This document shows, in pieces, positions 1 through 8,391 of a stretch of 35,503 nucleotides of DNA. The translations under genes were made by a program, and so were the position numbers. The notes under the pieces are model-generated. The model ran no database searches. It was not told where the DNA came from and worked only from the letters and a program-made list of their open reading frames with translations. This DNA is from an uncultured Pelagibacteraceae bacterium (lineage in GTDB: Bacteria; Pseudomonadota; Alphaproteobacteria; Pelagibacterales; AG-422-B15), in contig CACLBX010000001.1 in assembly GCA_902605215.1 (NCBI GenBank), positions 1-35,503 of the forward strand, written 5' to 3'. Each line of letters starts with the position of its first letter. Position 1 is the stretch's first letter.

Positions 1-243
1 GGCTATGTTCAGTACAACGGTCAAACATTTGACACCAATTACATGAATTGGTTAGTAGGAAATGGATTTGTAATCGTGCCTGGTTTTGGAAATCCAGGTA
101 CAGACATCCCAGCGAAATCCCGTATAGAGAAATATTTTCCAAATCGTGATGTGCATCTAGTTGAAATGTTGAGCTCTTGGGCAGCTGGGGGCGGAATACA
201 TTGTCATACAAATGATCAACCTGCCCTTTTAATATCTGAATAA
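1..243 (+). CDS. Agmatine deiminase / peptidyl-arginine deiminase (PAD_porph) family, C-terminal fragment (cut by left edge)
   Basis: Frame is open from base 1 (GYVQYNGQTFDTNYMNW...); C-terminal GGGIHCHTNDQP matches the family active-site Cys motif (GG.IHC.T...P). Confidence 0.8.
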   Translation, partial: GYVQYNGQTFDTNYMNWLVGNGFVIVPGFGNPGTDIPAKSRIEKYFPNRDVHLVEMLSSWAAGGGIHCHTNDQPALLISE

Positions 244-308
244 GTTCTCTACGATTTAAAAATAGTTTTTAGACTTCAGCTGAAAGACTTATGGAAATTA
301 AAGTAGTT

Positions 309-1208
309 TTACTCTGTTTCAACAACGAGATTAAAATCCCCCAAGTAGGACATTAAAATAATCACCTGCCCAGCACCAACTGGCGTATACCAAATACGGT
401 GCGCCTGGTCTGTGGAAAATTTATAATTCATTGATACTGTTTCTGCATCAACCGTCGCTGGAGTAGAAAATGGATATGATAACAAATGGTAGGCCGAGTC
501 AGCCTCATCTGATGCGAGATTGTAATCAGAGTCTAAGAGTAGGCCAAGTCCTGCAAAAGAATTGCTAAAAAATATAGGGTTTAGAGTGTCAGTCACCAGA
601 GTACCACTATTTTTATTAGCACTTCTTGATGTACCATAACAATTCGCCAATGTTTCAGCAGTTGTAAAAGTAGCTGAACCATAAAAAGTACTTACGTTGT
701 AATTGCCTTCTGCCGCAAGAGGGGGGCCACAGAAAGTTCCCGCACCTGTTGCATCTCTGCCGTCATTTGCACCAAAAGCCGTACCATCTTCAAATTCCAT
801 TTCTGCTTTAATTGAAGAGAATTTTGATATGGTCAATAAAGCATGCGTATAAGTTCCAATACCTGGCAAAACAGCAGGAAATGAAGTTGAAGCCGTATTA
901 CTCATGTTAACGGTTATCTGGTCATCTGTACGTTGTAAAACATACATACATGTATCGTCAATATTACGACCAGCGCCGTACTCTGTTTCGGGATTTGCAG
1001 TACATAAGGCTATTGAGTCAAAAGTTATTTCAAAGCTTTCTGCCGGAGCAAAGCATGAAGAAGTAAATTCTGTTTCGAGTTCATTTGTTATACTTACTTT
1101 ACCATTGCTGTCAGTATCGCAATTAAATGAAGCATCTACTGCATAAGATTTTGTAAGTAACATTGTATTGGTGATTAATAAAAAAATAATTAGATAAAAA
1201 TATCTCAT
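309..1208 (-). CDS. Secreted six-Cys protein, paralog B (unknown family)
   Basis: Signal peptide-like N-terminus (MRYFYLIIFLLITNTMLLTKSYA); clear paralog of 1227..2141 over its full length. Confidence 0.8.
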   Translation of the reverse strand: MRYFYLIIFLLITNTMLLTKSYAVDASFNCDTDSNGKVSITNELETEFTSSCFAPAESFEITFDSIALCTANPETEYGAGRNIDDTCMYVLQRTDDQITVNMSNTASTSFPAVLPGIGTYTHALLTISKFSSIKAEMEFEDGTAFGANDGRDATGAGTFCGPPLAAEGNYNVSTFYGSATFTTAETLANCYGTSRSANKNSGTLVTDTLNPIFFSNSFAGLGLLLDSDYNLASDEADSAYHLLSYPFSTPATVDAETVSMNYKFSTDQAHRIWYTPVGAGQVIILMSYLGDFNLVVETE

Positions 1209-1226
1209 CCGAAAATTTAAGTAGTT

Positions 1227-2141
1227 TTACTCTGCTTCTACAACAAGATTGAAGTCACCTAAATATGACATTAAAACAACGATATTAGGCGCGCCCGCAG
1301 TCATATACCAGATACGGTGTGCTTGATCCGTAGAAAATTTGTAGTTCATCGATGTAGTTTCAGAGTTAACTGTGACTGGGGTTGCAAACTCATATGGTTG
1401 TAAATAATAAACTGAATCACTTTCATCCGATGCAAGGTTATAGTCTGTGTCTAAAAGAAGGCCTAATCCAGCAACAGAATTAGAAAATTCTGTAGGAAGA
1501 AGACTGTCTGTGTTTAAAACTCCAGTATTTTTGCTGGCATTCCTTGATGTACCATAACAATTTGCCAATGTTTGGGCTAATGTAAAACTGGCAAAATCAT
1601 AAAAAGTGCTAACATTATAATTGCCTTGTGCTTCTAACGGAGGTCCACAGAAAGTCCCTGCACCTTGATTGTCCCTGGCATCATTAGCAGCAACGGCGAG
1701 TCCATTTTCAAATTCTATCTCAGCTTTTATTTTATAGAACTTAGACGTAACCAGTAATGCATGTGTATAGGTTCCAACACCCGGTAGAATGGCAGGGAAT
1801 GATGTCGAGGCTGCATTACTCATGTTAACAGTTACTTGATCATCTGTACGGTTTAAAACGTATGTACAAGTGTCATCTATATTACGCCCAGCACCGTACT
1901 CTGTTTCAGGGTTTGCAGTACACAAGGCTATTGAATCGAAAACTATTTCAAAACTTTCTGCCGGAGCAAAACATGTACCAAGAGTTAGATCTTTCCATCC
2001 CCCAGATGAAAGTTCACTCGTTGTACTCACTTTTCCATTACCGTTAGTATCACAATTATATTCAGCGTCCATTGCGTACAAATTTGATAAAAAAGCTGCA
2101 TAGCTGAAAACTGAAACAGCAATTAAGTAAAAATATCTCAT
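1227..2141 (-). CDS. Secreted six-Cys protein, paralog A (unknown family)
   Basis: Signal peptide-like N-terminus ending LYA; ATG at 2141 overlaps the TGA of the upstream gene (TGATG). The ORF track starts one codon earlier at a GTG. Confidence 0.8.
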   Translation of the reverse strand: MRYFYLIAVSVFSYAAFLSNLYAMDAEYNCDTNGNGKVSTTSELSSGGWKDLTLGTCFAPAESFEIVFDSIALCTANPETEYGAGRNIDDTCTYVLNRTDDQVTVNMSNAASTSFPAILPGVGTYTHALLVTSKFYKIKAEIEFENGLAVAANDARDNQGAGTFCGPPLEAQGNYNVSTFYDFASFTLAQTLANCYGTSRNASKNTGVLNTDSLLPTEFSNSVAGLGLLLDTDYNLASDESDSVYYLQPYEFATPVTVNSETTSMNYKFSTDQAHRIWYMTAGAPNIVVLMSYLGDFNLVVEAE

Positions 2142-3673
2142 CACGTAGCGTACCCTTTAATAGTGATGGTTATTTGAAGAGGAGTGTATGTGTATGTGAA
2201 CGCAGTGACATCCGCTAATGCATTGCCTAAGCTATCAAGAACACCAGCGTGATTAATATCAACCGATGCAGCGCCTGTTGTTGTGTTGGTCAAGACTACA
2301 GTATAAGTGTCGCCATCAACGGCGGTGAAACTGCTGAACGTTCCACTTGTTGTTGTGAGGTCACTTACATCAAATCCAGTAACCGTTTCGTCAAACTGGA
2401 AGGTCAGTGTGAGTGTTGTTGAATTACTGGTTCCACCAGATGCTAGAACAGTTCCATCATTTGCAGAGATGCCAACGGTTGCGCTACTGACGTGTGCTGA
2501 ATCATATGTATACGTGAAGGCAGTTGCATCCCTAACCGGTCTCCCAAGTGCGTCACTCAAATTATCGTGAGCCACATCAATGCTAGTTAAACCAGCGGTT
2601 GAGTTGGTCAGCACAGCAGTATAGGTATTGGCATCAACTGTTGAAAAACTGCCAAATGTTCCATTGGTTGAGCTGATATCAGAAACATCAAATCCTGTAA
2701 CATCGTTTGAGAATTGAAAGCTAAACGTAATGGCTGTTTGAGCAGTTGTTGCTCCAGAACTAATGGCAGGACTGGTTGCAGAAATTGTTACTGTTGGTGC
2801 CACAACAGTTTGTACGATAACTTTTTTTTCTCTTTCAACTTGGTCAAAACGTCTATTGGTTACATCCTCCATCTCCATCATGAATGGCTCAGGTGAAAAT
2901 AAATTCTTTAATTCTTTTTGAATTGGCTCGTGCGGTTTCTTCAGCTCCATTAAATTAATGGAAAGTTTTACGAATTCTTCATCCTGATTATAATTCTGAT
3001 AAAAAGTTTGTCCTAATGTTAAGCGCATCCCATAAGGCAATTCACTGGTTAAGCGATAAACTTCACCTTCTAAATCAGGTGCATTGAATTTAGAATTCCA
3101 ACTGAAGTCTTCTAAGTAAATTTTTGAAGTTGGAAAGTACGGGACAGGTAATCCCAATTTAAAATCGTAACCACCCAAAACATATTCATAATTCCCAGCA
3201 CTATTGATCACGCGCCCTGATTGGGCTTCGTAATAGTTTGCATGAATATCACCTAATGAGGACAGAAGATCCACTCCAACACTCCACCGTGAATGATGCT
3301 TACCTAAAAGTTCATCGTAAAAAATGTTTGGACCAACAAGGATTTTATTATCTAGAAAGAAATACCTTTGTGCAAAACCTAAATTAATTCGGTCGACCTC
3401 ATTACGTGTTGATAGACTTCCTTGAAAAAAAGAAGCTCTGCCTGGATGATCTGCGATAGGAATGAGACTGGTGATTCCAAATTCAGGTTTGCCATCTTCA
3501 AACCCAGAAAGATCAATTTCCACATTTTTAAAAAGATCGTTCATGGCGCCCTCTAAACGTTCTTCAGCAGTTGCTTTTGCTTTGGAAGAAAGTTCCCTAC
3601 TAACCGAGCTGTCTGCACCAGTAAGTGATATACTGAGGATCAATAACGCTACAATTTTATAAATTATACCCAC
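2141..3673 (-). CDS. Inverse autotransporter (intimin/invasin-type beta-barrel) with two C-terminal Ig-like (Big_12-like) domains
   Basis: Barrel motifs NLGFAQRYFFLDNKILVGPNIFYDELLGKHHSRWSVGVDLLSSLGDIHANYYEAQSG and YVLGGYDFKLGLPVPYFP; two repeats ending AFTYTY. GTG start. Confidence 0.75.
   Translation of the reverse strand: MGIIYKIVALLILSISLTGADSSVSRELSSKAKATAEERLEGAMNDLFKNVEIDLSGFEDGKPEFGITSLIPIADHPGRASFFQGSLSTRNEVDRINLGFAQRYFFLDNKILVGPNIFYDELLGKHHSRWSVGVDLLSSLGDIHANYYEAQSGRVINSAGNYEYVLGGYDFKLGLPVPYFPTSKIYLEDFSWNSKFNAPDLEGEVYRLTSELPYGMRLTLGQTFYQNYNQDEEFVKLSINLMELKKPHEPIQKELKNLFSPEPFMMEMEDVTNRRFDQVEREKKVIVQTVVAPTVTISATSPAISSGATTAQTAITFSFQFSNDVTGFDVSDISSTNGTFGSFSTVDANTYTAVLTNSTAGLTSIDVAHDNLSDALGRPVRDATAFTYTYDSAHVSSATVGISANDGTVLASGGTSNSTTLTLTFQFDETVTGFDVSDLTTTSGTFSSFTAVDGDTYTVVLTNTTTGAASVDINHAGVLDSLGNALADVTAFTYTYTPLQITITIKGYAT
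2170..2805 (-). repeat. Two tandem ~105-aa Ig-like passenger repeats within the inverse autotransporter
   Basis: Repeat 1: TVTISATSPAISSG..TGFDVSDISSTNGTFGSFSTVDANTYTAVLTN..VRDATAFTYTYD. Repeat 2: ATVGISANDGTVLASG..TGFDVSDLTTTSGTFSSFTAVDGDTYTVVLTN..LADVTAFTYTYT. Boundaries approximate. Confidence 0.8.
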
Positions 3674-3730
3674 AGATGTATCTTAATAGCACTTAAGCAT
3701 GAGTCTAATAAATATGAATTTTTTTTAGCT

Positions 3731-4990
3731 TTATTTATTCATTGATTGAAAGAAATCGGCGTTGTCTTTTGTTTCTTTCAATTTACCAAGCAAGAATTCA
3801 ATTGAATCCATAGTTCCCATTGGGTTAAGAATACGTCTCAATACATACATTTTTTGCAGCTCGTCTTTATCGAGAAGGATCTCCTCTTTTCGAGTACCAG
3901 ACTTGGTTATATCAATAGCAGGATAAATTCTCTTATCAGCGACTTTTCTATCCAGTATAATTTCTGAGTTACCTGTTCCTTTGAATTCCTCAAAAATAAC
4001 TTCATCCATTCTACTTCCTGTATCAATAAGTGCAGTAGATATAATCGTTAAAGAACCACCATCTTCGATGTTTCTTGCGGCTCCAAAAAATCTCTTTGGT
4101 CTTTGCAGTGCATTGGCATCAACACCACCAGTTAAAACTTTTCCTGAACTGGGAACAACCGTGTTGTATGCACGGCCTAGTCTTGTGATGGAGTCAAGTA
4201 AGATCACAACATCTTTTTTATGCTCCACTAATCTTTTAGCTTTGTTAATAACCATTTCTGCAACTTGTACGTGGCGTGATGCTGGCTCATCAAAAGTTGA
4301 ACTGACTACTTCACCTTTCACAGAACGTTGCATGTCTGTCACTTCCTCAGGTCGTTCATCAATTAACAACACCATCAAGTAACACTCAGGATGGTTGTCT
4401 GTAATAGAGTGCGCAATATTTTGCAGTAATACTGTTTTACCTGTTCTTGGAGGTGAAACTATAAGAGCTCTTTGACCTTTACCGATTGGTGAAACCAAAT
4501 CAATAACTCGTGCACTTTGATCTTTATCGGGCTTTTCTGTTTCAAGCTTAATTTGTTCATCAGGATATAGAGGTGTTAAGTTATCAAAGTTAATTTTATT
4601 TCTACTTTTTTCAGTTGCTTCATAATTGATTGTGTCAATTTTTAATAACGCAAAATATCGTTCACCTTCCTTAGGGGCTCTGATAGGACCTTCAACTGTA
4701 TCTCCCGATCTTAATCCAAACCTTTTAATCTGGCTGGGACTAACATAAATATCATCTGGACCCGGCAAATAATTTGCCTCCATTGATCTGAGGAAACCAA
4801 AGCCGTCTTGTAAAACTTCAAGTACACCTTCTCCGTCTATGTCCTTCTTATTTGAGGCAAGAGATCTTAATATCTCAAACAACATATCTTGTGTACGCAT
4901 AGAACTTGCGTTTTCAACGCCCGTTTCTTCAGCATATTTTAGAAGTTCTTGTGGAGTTTTTTTCTTAAGTTCTCTTAATTTTAAGCTCAT
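3731..4990 (-). CDS. rho: Transcription termination factor Rho
   Basis: Full-length; [27 protein letters not shown] (Walker A), [25 protein letters not shown]. Confidence 0.98.
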   Translation of the reverse strand: MSLKLRELKKKTPQELLKYAEETGVENASSMRTQDMLFEILRSLASNKKDIDGEGVLEVLQDGFGFLRSMEANYLPGPDDIYVSPSQIKRFGLRSGDTVEGPIRAPKEGERYFALLKIDTINYEATEKSRNKINFDNLTPLYPDEQIKLETEKPDKDQSARVIDLVSPIGKGQRALIVSPPRTGKTVLLQNIAHSITDNHPECYLMVLLIDERPEEVTDMQRSVKGEVVSSTFDEPASRHVQVAEMVINKAKRLVEHKKDVVILLDSITRLGRAYNTVVPSSGKVLTGGVDANALQRPKRFFGAARNIEDGGSLTIISTALIDTGSRMDEVIFEEFKGTGNSEIILDRKVADKRIYPAIDITKSGTRKEEILLDKDELQKMYVLRRILNPMGTMDSIEFLLGKLKETKDNADFFQSMNK

Positions 4991-5073
4991 ACTGTTTTAA
5001 ATTTAGGATAAGTTTTTTTTGGAAAGTGTAAAAGAATGTGACTTCTAGCTTTAATTTCTGAATCTGGCAAGTT

Positions 5074-5517
5074 TTAAATTGGCTTAAATATTACTAAAAA
5101 TACAATAATTATCATCAAAACTGTGGGAAATTCGTTAATTATTCTATAAAAACGCTCTGATCTTGCACGCTTGTCTTGCTGGAACTCCTTCGTAATTTTA
5201 GCTAAATAACCATGTACTCCTGATAAAAGCAGTACAAAGAGAACTTTTAATTGTAGCCAAAGTGCACTTAATGACTCCACACCCAATGTGGAAATAAGAG
5301 CTATGCCAAATAACCAGGAAAATATCATAGCAGGGTTCATGATTATTCTGAGCAAGCGTATTTCCATTAATTTGAAAGTTTCAGATGTTTCAGAACCTAT
5401 TTCTTTTGTAAAGTGGTAAACAAAAAGTCTTGGCAAATATAAAAGTCCAGCCATCCATGCAATCACACTGATGATGTGTAAACTCAAAAATAAATTATAT
5501 AAAAATATGCTATTCAT
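5074..5517 (-). CDS. hemJ: HemJ-type protoporphyrinogen oxidase (membrane protein)
   Basis: LHIISVIAWMAGLLYLPRLFVYH N-terminal motif, about four TM segments, next to hemH/hemE. Confidence 0.88.
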   Translation of the reverse strand: MNSIFLYNLFLSLHIISVIAWMAGLLYLPRLFVYHFTKEIGSETSETFKLMEIRLLRIIMNPAMIFSWLFGIALISTLGVESLSALWLQLKVLFVLLLSGVHGYLAKITKEFQQDKRARSERFYRIINEFPTVLMIIIVFLVIFKPI

Positions 5518-6533
5518 TATATTTGCTGATAGCAGCGTTTAAATGTCGTTGGACAAATTTTTTCAGCAATATTTGCATTGCTCGTCTGGTCTGATTTGGC
5601 AACTATTTCAACTAAACTATCTATAAACACAGAATCAATGTTTAAAGACTCTGAACGAAAATAATGTTTGTAACCCATTTTGTCTGCCATTTCTTTATAT
5701 TCAATATCAAGCTCTACTAGAGTTTCAGAGTGATCTGAAACAAAAGCAATCGGAACAATAATAATAGCTGCATCTTCTTTAATCGCTTTTTCAATCTCAC
5801 TTGGTGTGGATGGTTCAAGCCACTTAACAGGTGTCACCTTGCTCTGATAAGCTAATACGTGATCGTCGTGTCCTTTAAGTCCTTTCATGACAGCATTTAC
5901 AGTTTGTTCAACCTGCCATTGATACGGATCGCCACCCTTGATAATTGAGACAGGCAGGCTGTGGGCAGAAAATAAAATCCTAATCTTTTTATCTTTAATG
6001 TGATCTATTTTCTTTTGTATTAAACTCTGATGAGACTCAATAAATTTCTTATCCATTGGATAACAGCAAGTGTATTTTGTTGGTGCTGATAATCTTTGTT
6101 TCTTTGCCTCTTTAAACCAAAGATCTAAAGAAGATTTGGTGGTTGTGGTTGAATATTGAGGGTAAAGGGGAAGTAAGAAAATATTATCTGGATTGTAATC
6201 TTTCACCCCTTTAACGATTTCGGCTGTCATTGGATGCCAGTATCGCATACACACAAACACCTTGGAGGATATACCTTGTGTTGCCAGGGCCCCTTCAAGT
6301 GCAGCGGCCTGATCGTTTGTAATGTCTAAAATGGGCGATTTACCTCCAATTTCAGAATATATTTCAGTTGCTTCCTTTGTCCTCAAAGTCGATATCAATT
6401 TTGCTAATAAGAAGCGAAACGGATTCGGTAACTTGAATATGTTAGGATCATTGAAAAGGTTGAATAAGAAAGGTCTCACACTTTCTTGTTTGTCGGGTCC
6501 ACCCAAATTAAATAATACTACTGCTGTCTTCAT
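5517..6533 (-). CDS. hemH: Ferrochelatase
   Basis: AVVLFNLGGPD, FSAHSLPVSIIKGGDPYQWQVEQT, PIAFVSDHSETLVELDIEY. Confidence 0.97.
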   Translation of the reverse strand: MKTAVVLFNLGGPDKQESVRPFLFNLFNDPNIFKLPNPFRFLLAKLISTLRTKEATEIYSEIGGKSPILDITNDQAAALEGALATQGISSKVFVCMRYWHPMTAEIVKGVKDYNPDNIFLLPLYPQYSTTTTKSSLDLWFKEAKKQRLSAPTKYTCCYPMDKKFIESHQSLIQKKIDHIKDKKIRILFSAHSLPVSIIKGGDPYQWQVEQTVNAVMKGLKGHDDHVLAYQSKVTPVKWLEPSTPSEIEKAIKEDAAIIIVPIAFVSDHSETLVELDIEYKEMADKMGYKHYFRSESLNIDSVFIDSLVEIVAKSDQTSNANIAEKICPTTFKRCYQQI

Positions 6534-7513
6534 TTTGCTCTTATTGTGTTTACAAGTTCTTCTACTTTCTTAATTGAAGTGTTTGGTAATACTCCATGCC
6601 CAAGATTAAAAATATGTGCTCTATCTTTAAAGGCAATTAATATTTTATCCACCTCTTCTTGCAAGATATTGTTCTCTGCCAATAAGGCTGTTGGGTTTAG
6701 GTTTCCTTGAAAGGCAACGTCTGGGTTTAGTTTGTTGATATGATCCAAATCAAAATCGTAATCTAAGCTTATACAATCAAGCTTATCTATATTTGAATAT
6801 TTCACATATCCTTCCTTACTTGTTTTTCTTGGGAATCCAATAACTGGTATGTCTGTTTTACTCTTTATCAAATGAATAATTTTTTGTGTAGGTTTTAGGC
6901 ACCATCGATCAAAATATTCATCTTCAAGATCTTCAGCCGCAGACTCAAATATTTGAAATGCATCAATGCCCGCATTTATTTGTTGTACTGCGTAATTAGA
7001 AATTATGTCAGTTAGATCTTCGATGTGAGTGTTTATTTTTTTTTCATTTTTATGAATGAGACCTTTGTTCATCTGTGATCTTTCTTCTTTATCAAACAAA
7101 CAATATAACAGCGTTGTCCAGGGTCCGCCTACAAAACCTATTAAAGGAACTTCAGATACTTTTTTGATGTTTTCAATACCTTTTGTAACCGGGTCCAGCT
7201 TGTGTGATGCAAAATTAAATTTCCCATTAAATTTAACTTGGGGACCTACACCTTCTTTAAAGCTAACATCACATCCAGATGCATAGGGGATCATCAATAT
7301 ATCAGAAAACACTATGCATGCGTCCAACCCGTATCTCTTCACGGGCTGAAGTGAGATCTTGGTTACCACCTCAGGATCAAGAAACATTTCCATAAGGTCT
7401 TTATATTTTTGTCTTATTTTAATATATTCAGGTAAGTGCCTTCCCGCCTGTCTCATTAACCAAATGGGGGTTTTTGTTTTATTGCCTTTTAGCGTTTCTA
7501 TAAGAATACTCAT
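6530..7513 (-). CDS. hemE: Uroporphyrinogen decarboxylase
   Basis: PIWLMRQAGRHLPEY, FSDILMIPYASG, GFVGGPWTTLLY, NLGHGVLPNT. Confidence 0.98.
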   Translation of the reverse strand: MSILIETLKGNKTKTPIWLMRQAGRHLPEYIKIRQKYKDLMEMFLDPEVVTKISLQPVKRYGLDACIVFSDILMIPYASGCDVSFKEGVGPQVKFNGKFNFASHKLDPVTKGIENIKKVSEVPLIGFVGGPWTTLLYCLFDKEERSQMNKGLIHKNEKKINTHIEDLTDIISNYAVQQINAGIDAFQIFESAAEDLEDEYFDRWCLKPTQKIIHLIKSKTDIPVIGFPRKTSKEGYVKYSNIDKLDCISLDYDFDLDHINKLNPDVAFQGNLNPTALLAENNILQEEVDKILIAFKDRAHIFNLGHGVLPNTSIKKVEELVNTIRAK

Positions 7514-7788
7514 ATAATATATATATAAGGTAGTATTAGTTTATGTACCTGTGATGATGTGTATATATAAAAACCTCTTACTTGCCCACAAATCAATACA
7601 TGTCTTTAACGTGGATATTTAGAGCATTTGTGATATTACCCACAAGGCAGAATAATGATTGAGGCATTATCCACAGGTGGATGAAAAGCAAGAAAATATA
7701 GGATAAAAAGGCCAAAATATTGTAAATGTTTAAAAACAGTAAACATATAATATATATCCACACTGATTACTCAGGTTGTTAATAGCTT
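7514..7788. other. oriC: Candidate chromosomal replication origin (oriC)
   Basis: Divergent hemE/maf gap; perfect DnaA box TTATCCACA 7667-7675; near boxes TTACCCACA 7636-7644, ATATCCACA 7754-7762, TTGCCCACA 7582-7590; AT-rich runs at both ends; matches alphaproteobacterial ori gene context. Confidence 0.8.
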
Positions 7789-8391
7789 ATGAACACACAA
7801 ATATCACTAGCGTCTAAAAGTCAAACACGCTCAAGACTTTTAACAAATGCCAAAATAAAATTTAAAACAGTTGATCACGGTGTTGATGAGGATGAAATTA
7901 AACTATCCATGTCAGAAAGTTCGCCAGAAGAGATTGTTACAAAGCTGGCTGAGATGAAAGCTTTAAAGGCATCTATATCAAATGATGGTTTGGTTATAGG
8001 ATCCGATCAAGGATTAGACCTAAATGGGAAGCTGGTTAATAAGGCAAAAAACTTTGATGAAGCTCACGAACAACTAAAGAGCATGAGTGGAAAGGAACAC
8101 ACCCTTGTAACAACCACGGTAGTAGCTAAAGAAAACAATATAATGTGGAAATATGTTGATAGAGGAAAAATGAAAATGAGAGTACTTGATGAAAAAGTCA
8201 TTAAAGAATACCTAGAGAGTGTTGATGAAAAGATACTTGGCTTAGTCGGGGTTTATGCAATTGAAGAGGAAGGCATAAAACTATTTGAGTACGTCGGTAG
8301 TGATTTATTTTCAATACAAGGAATATCAATGATACCATTAACTCAATTTTTATGGGACAGCGGGCTGTTGTTTAAAAGTAATGGCCATTGA
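7789..8391 (+). CDS. maf: Maf-family nucleotide pyrophosphatase
   Basis: ISLASKSQTRSRLLTNAKI, IGSDQGLDLNGK, GVYAIEEEGIKLFEYVGSDLFSIQGI. Confidence 0.93.
   Translation: MNTQISLASKSQTRSRLLTNAKIKFKTVDHGVDEDEIKLSMSESSPEEIVTKLAEMKALKASISNDGLVIGSDQGLDLNGKLVNKAKNFDEAHEQLKSMSGKEHTLVTTTVVAKENNIMWKYVDRGKMKMRVLDEKVIKEYLESVDEKILGLVGVYAIEEEGIKLFEYVGSDLFSIQGISMIPLTQFLWDSGLLFKSNGH

Noticed and set aside
244-308. Intrinsic terminator between the PAD-family gene and the secreted paralog
   Set aside because: Only weak imperfect inverted repeats (CTTCAGCTGAAAG) without a convincing GC stem and T-run.
904-1146. ORF antisense to secreted paralog B (and 1870..2103 antisense to paralog A)
   Set aside because: Opposite to a clear signal-peptide-bearing gene; similarity between the two antisense ORFs just reflects the duplication of the sense genes.
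3981-4382. 133-aa ORF antisense to rho
   Set aside because: Fully inside rho on the opposite strand, no recognisable motif.
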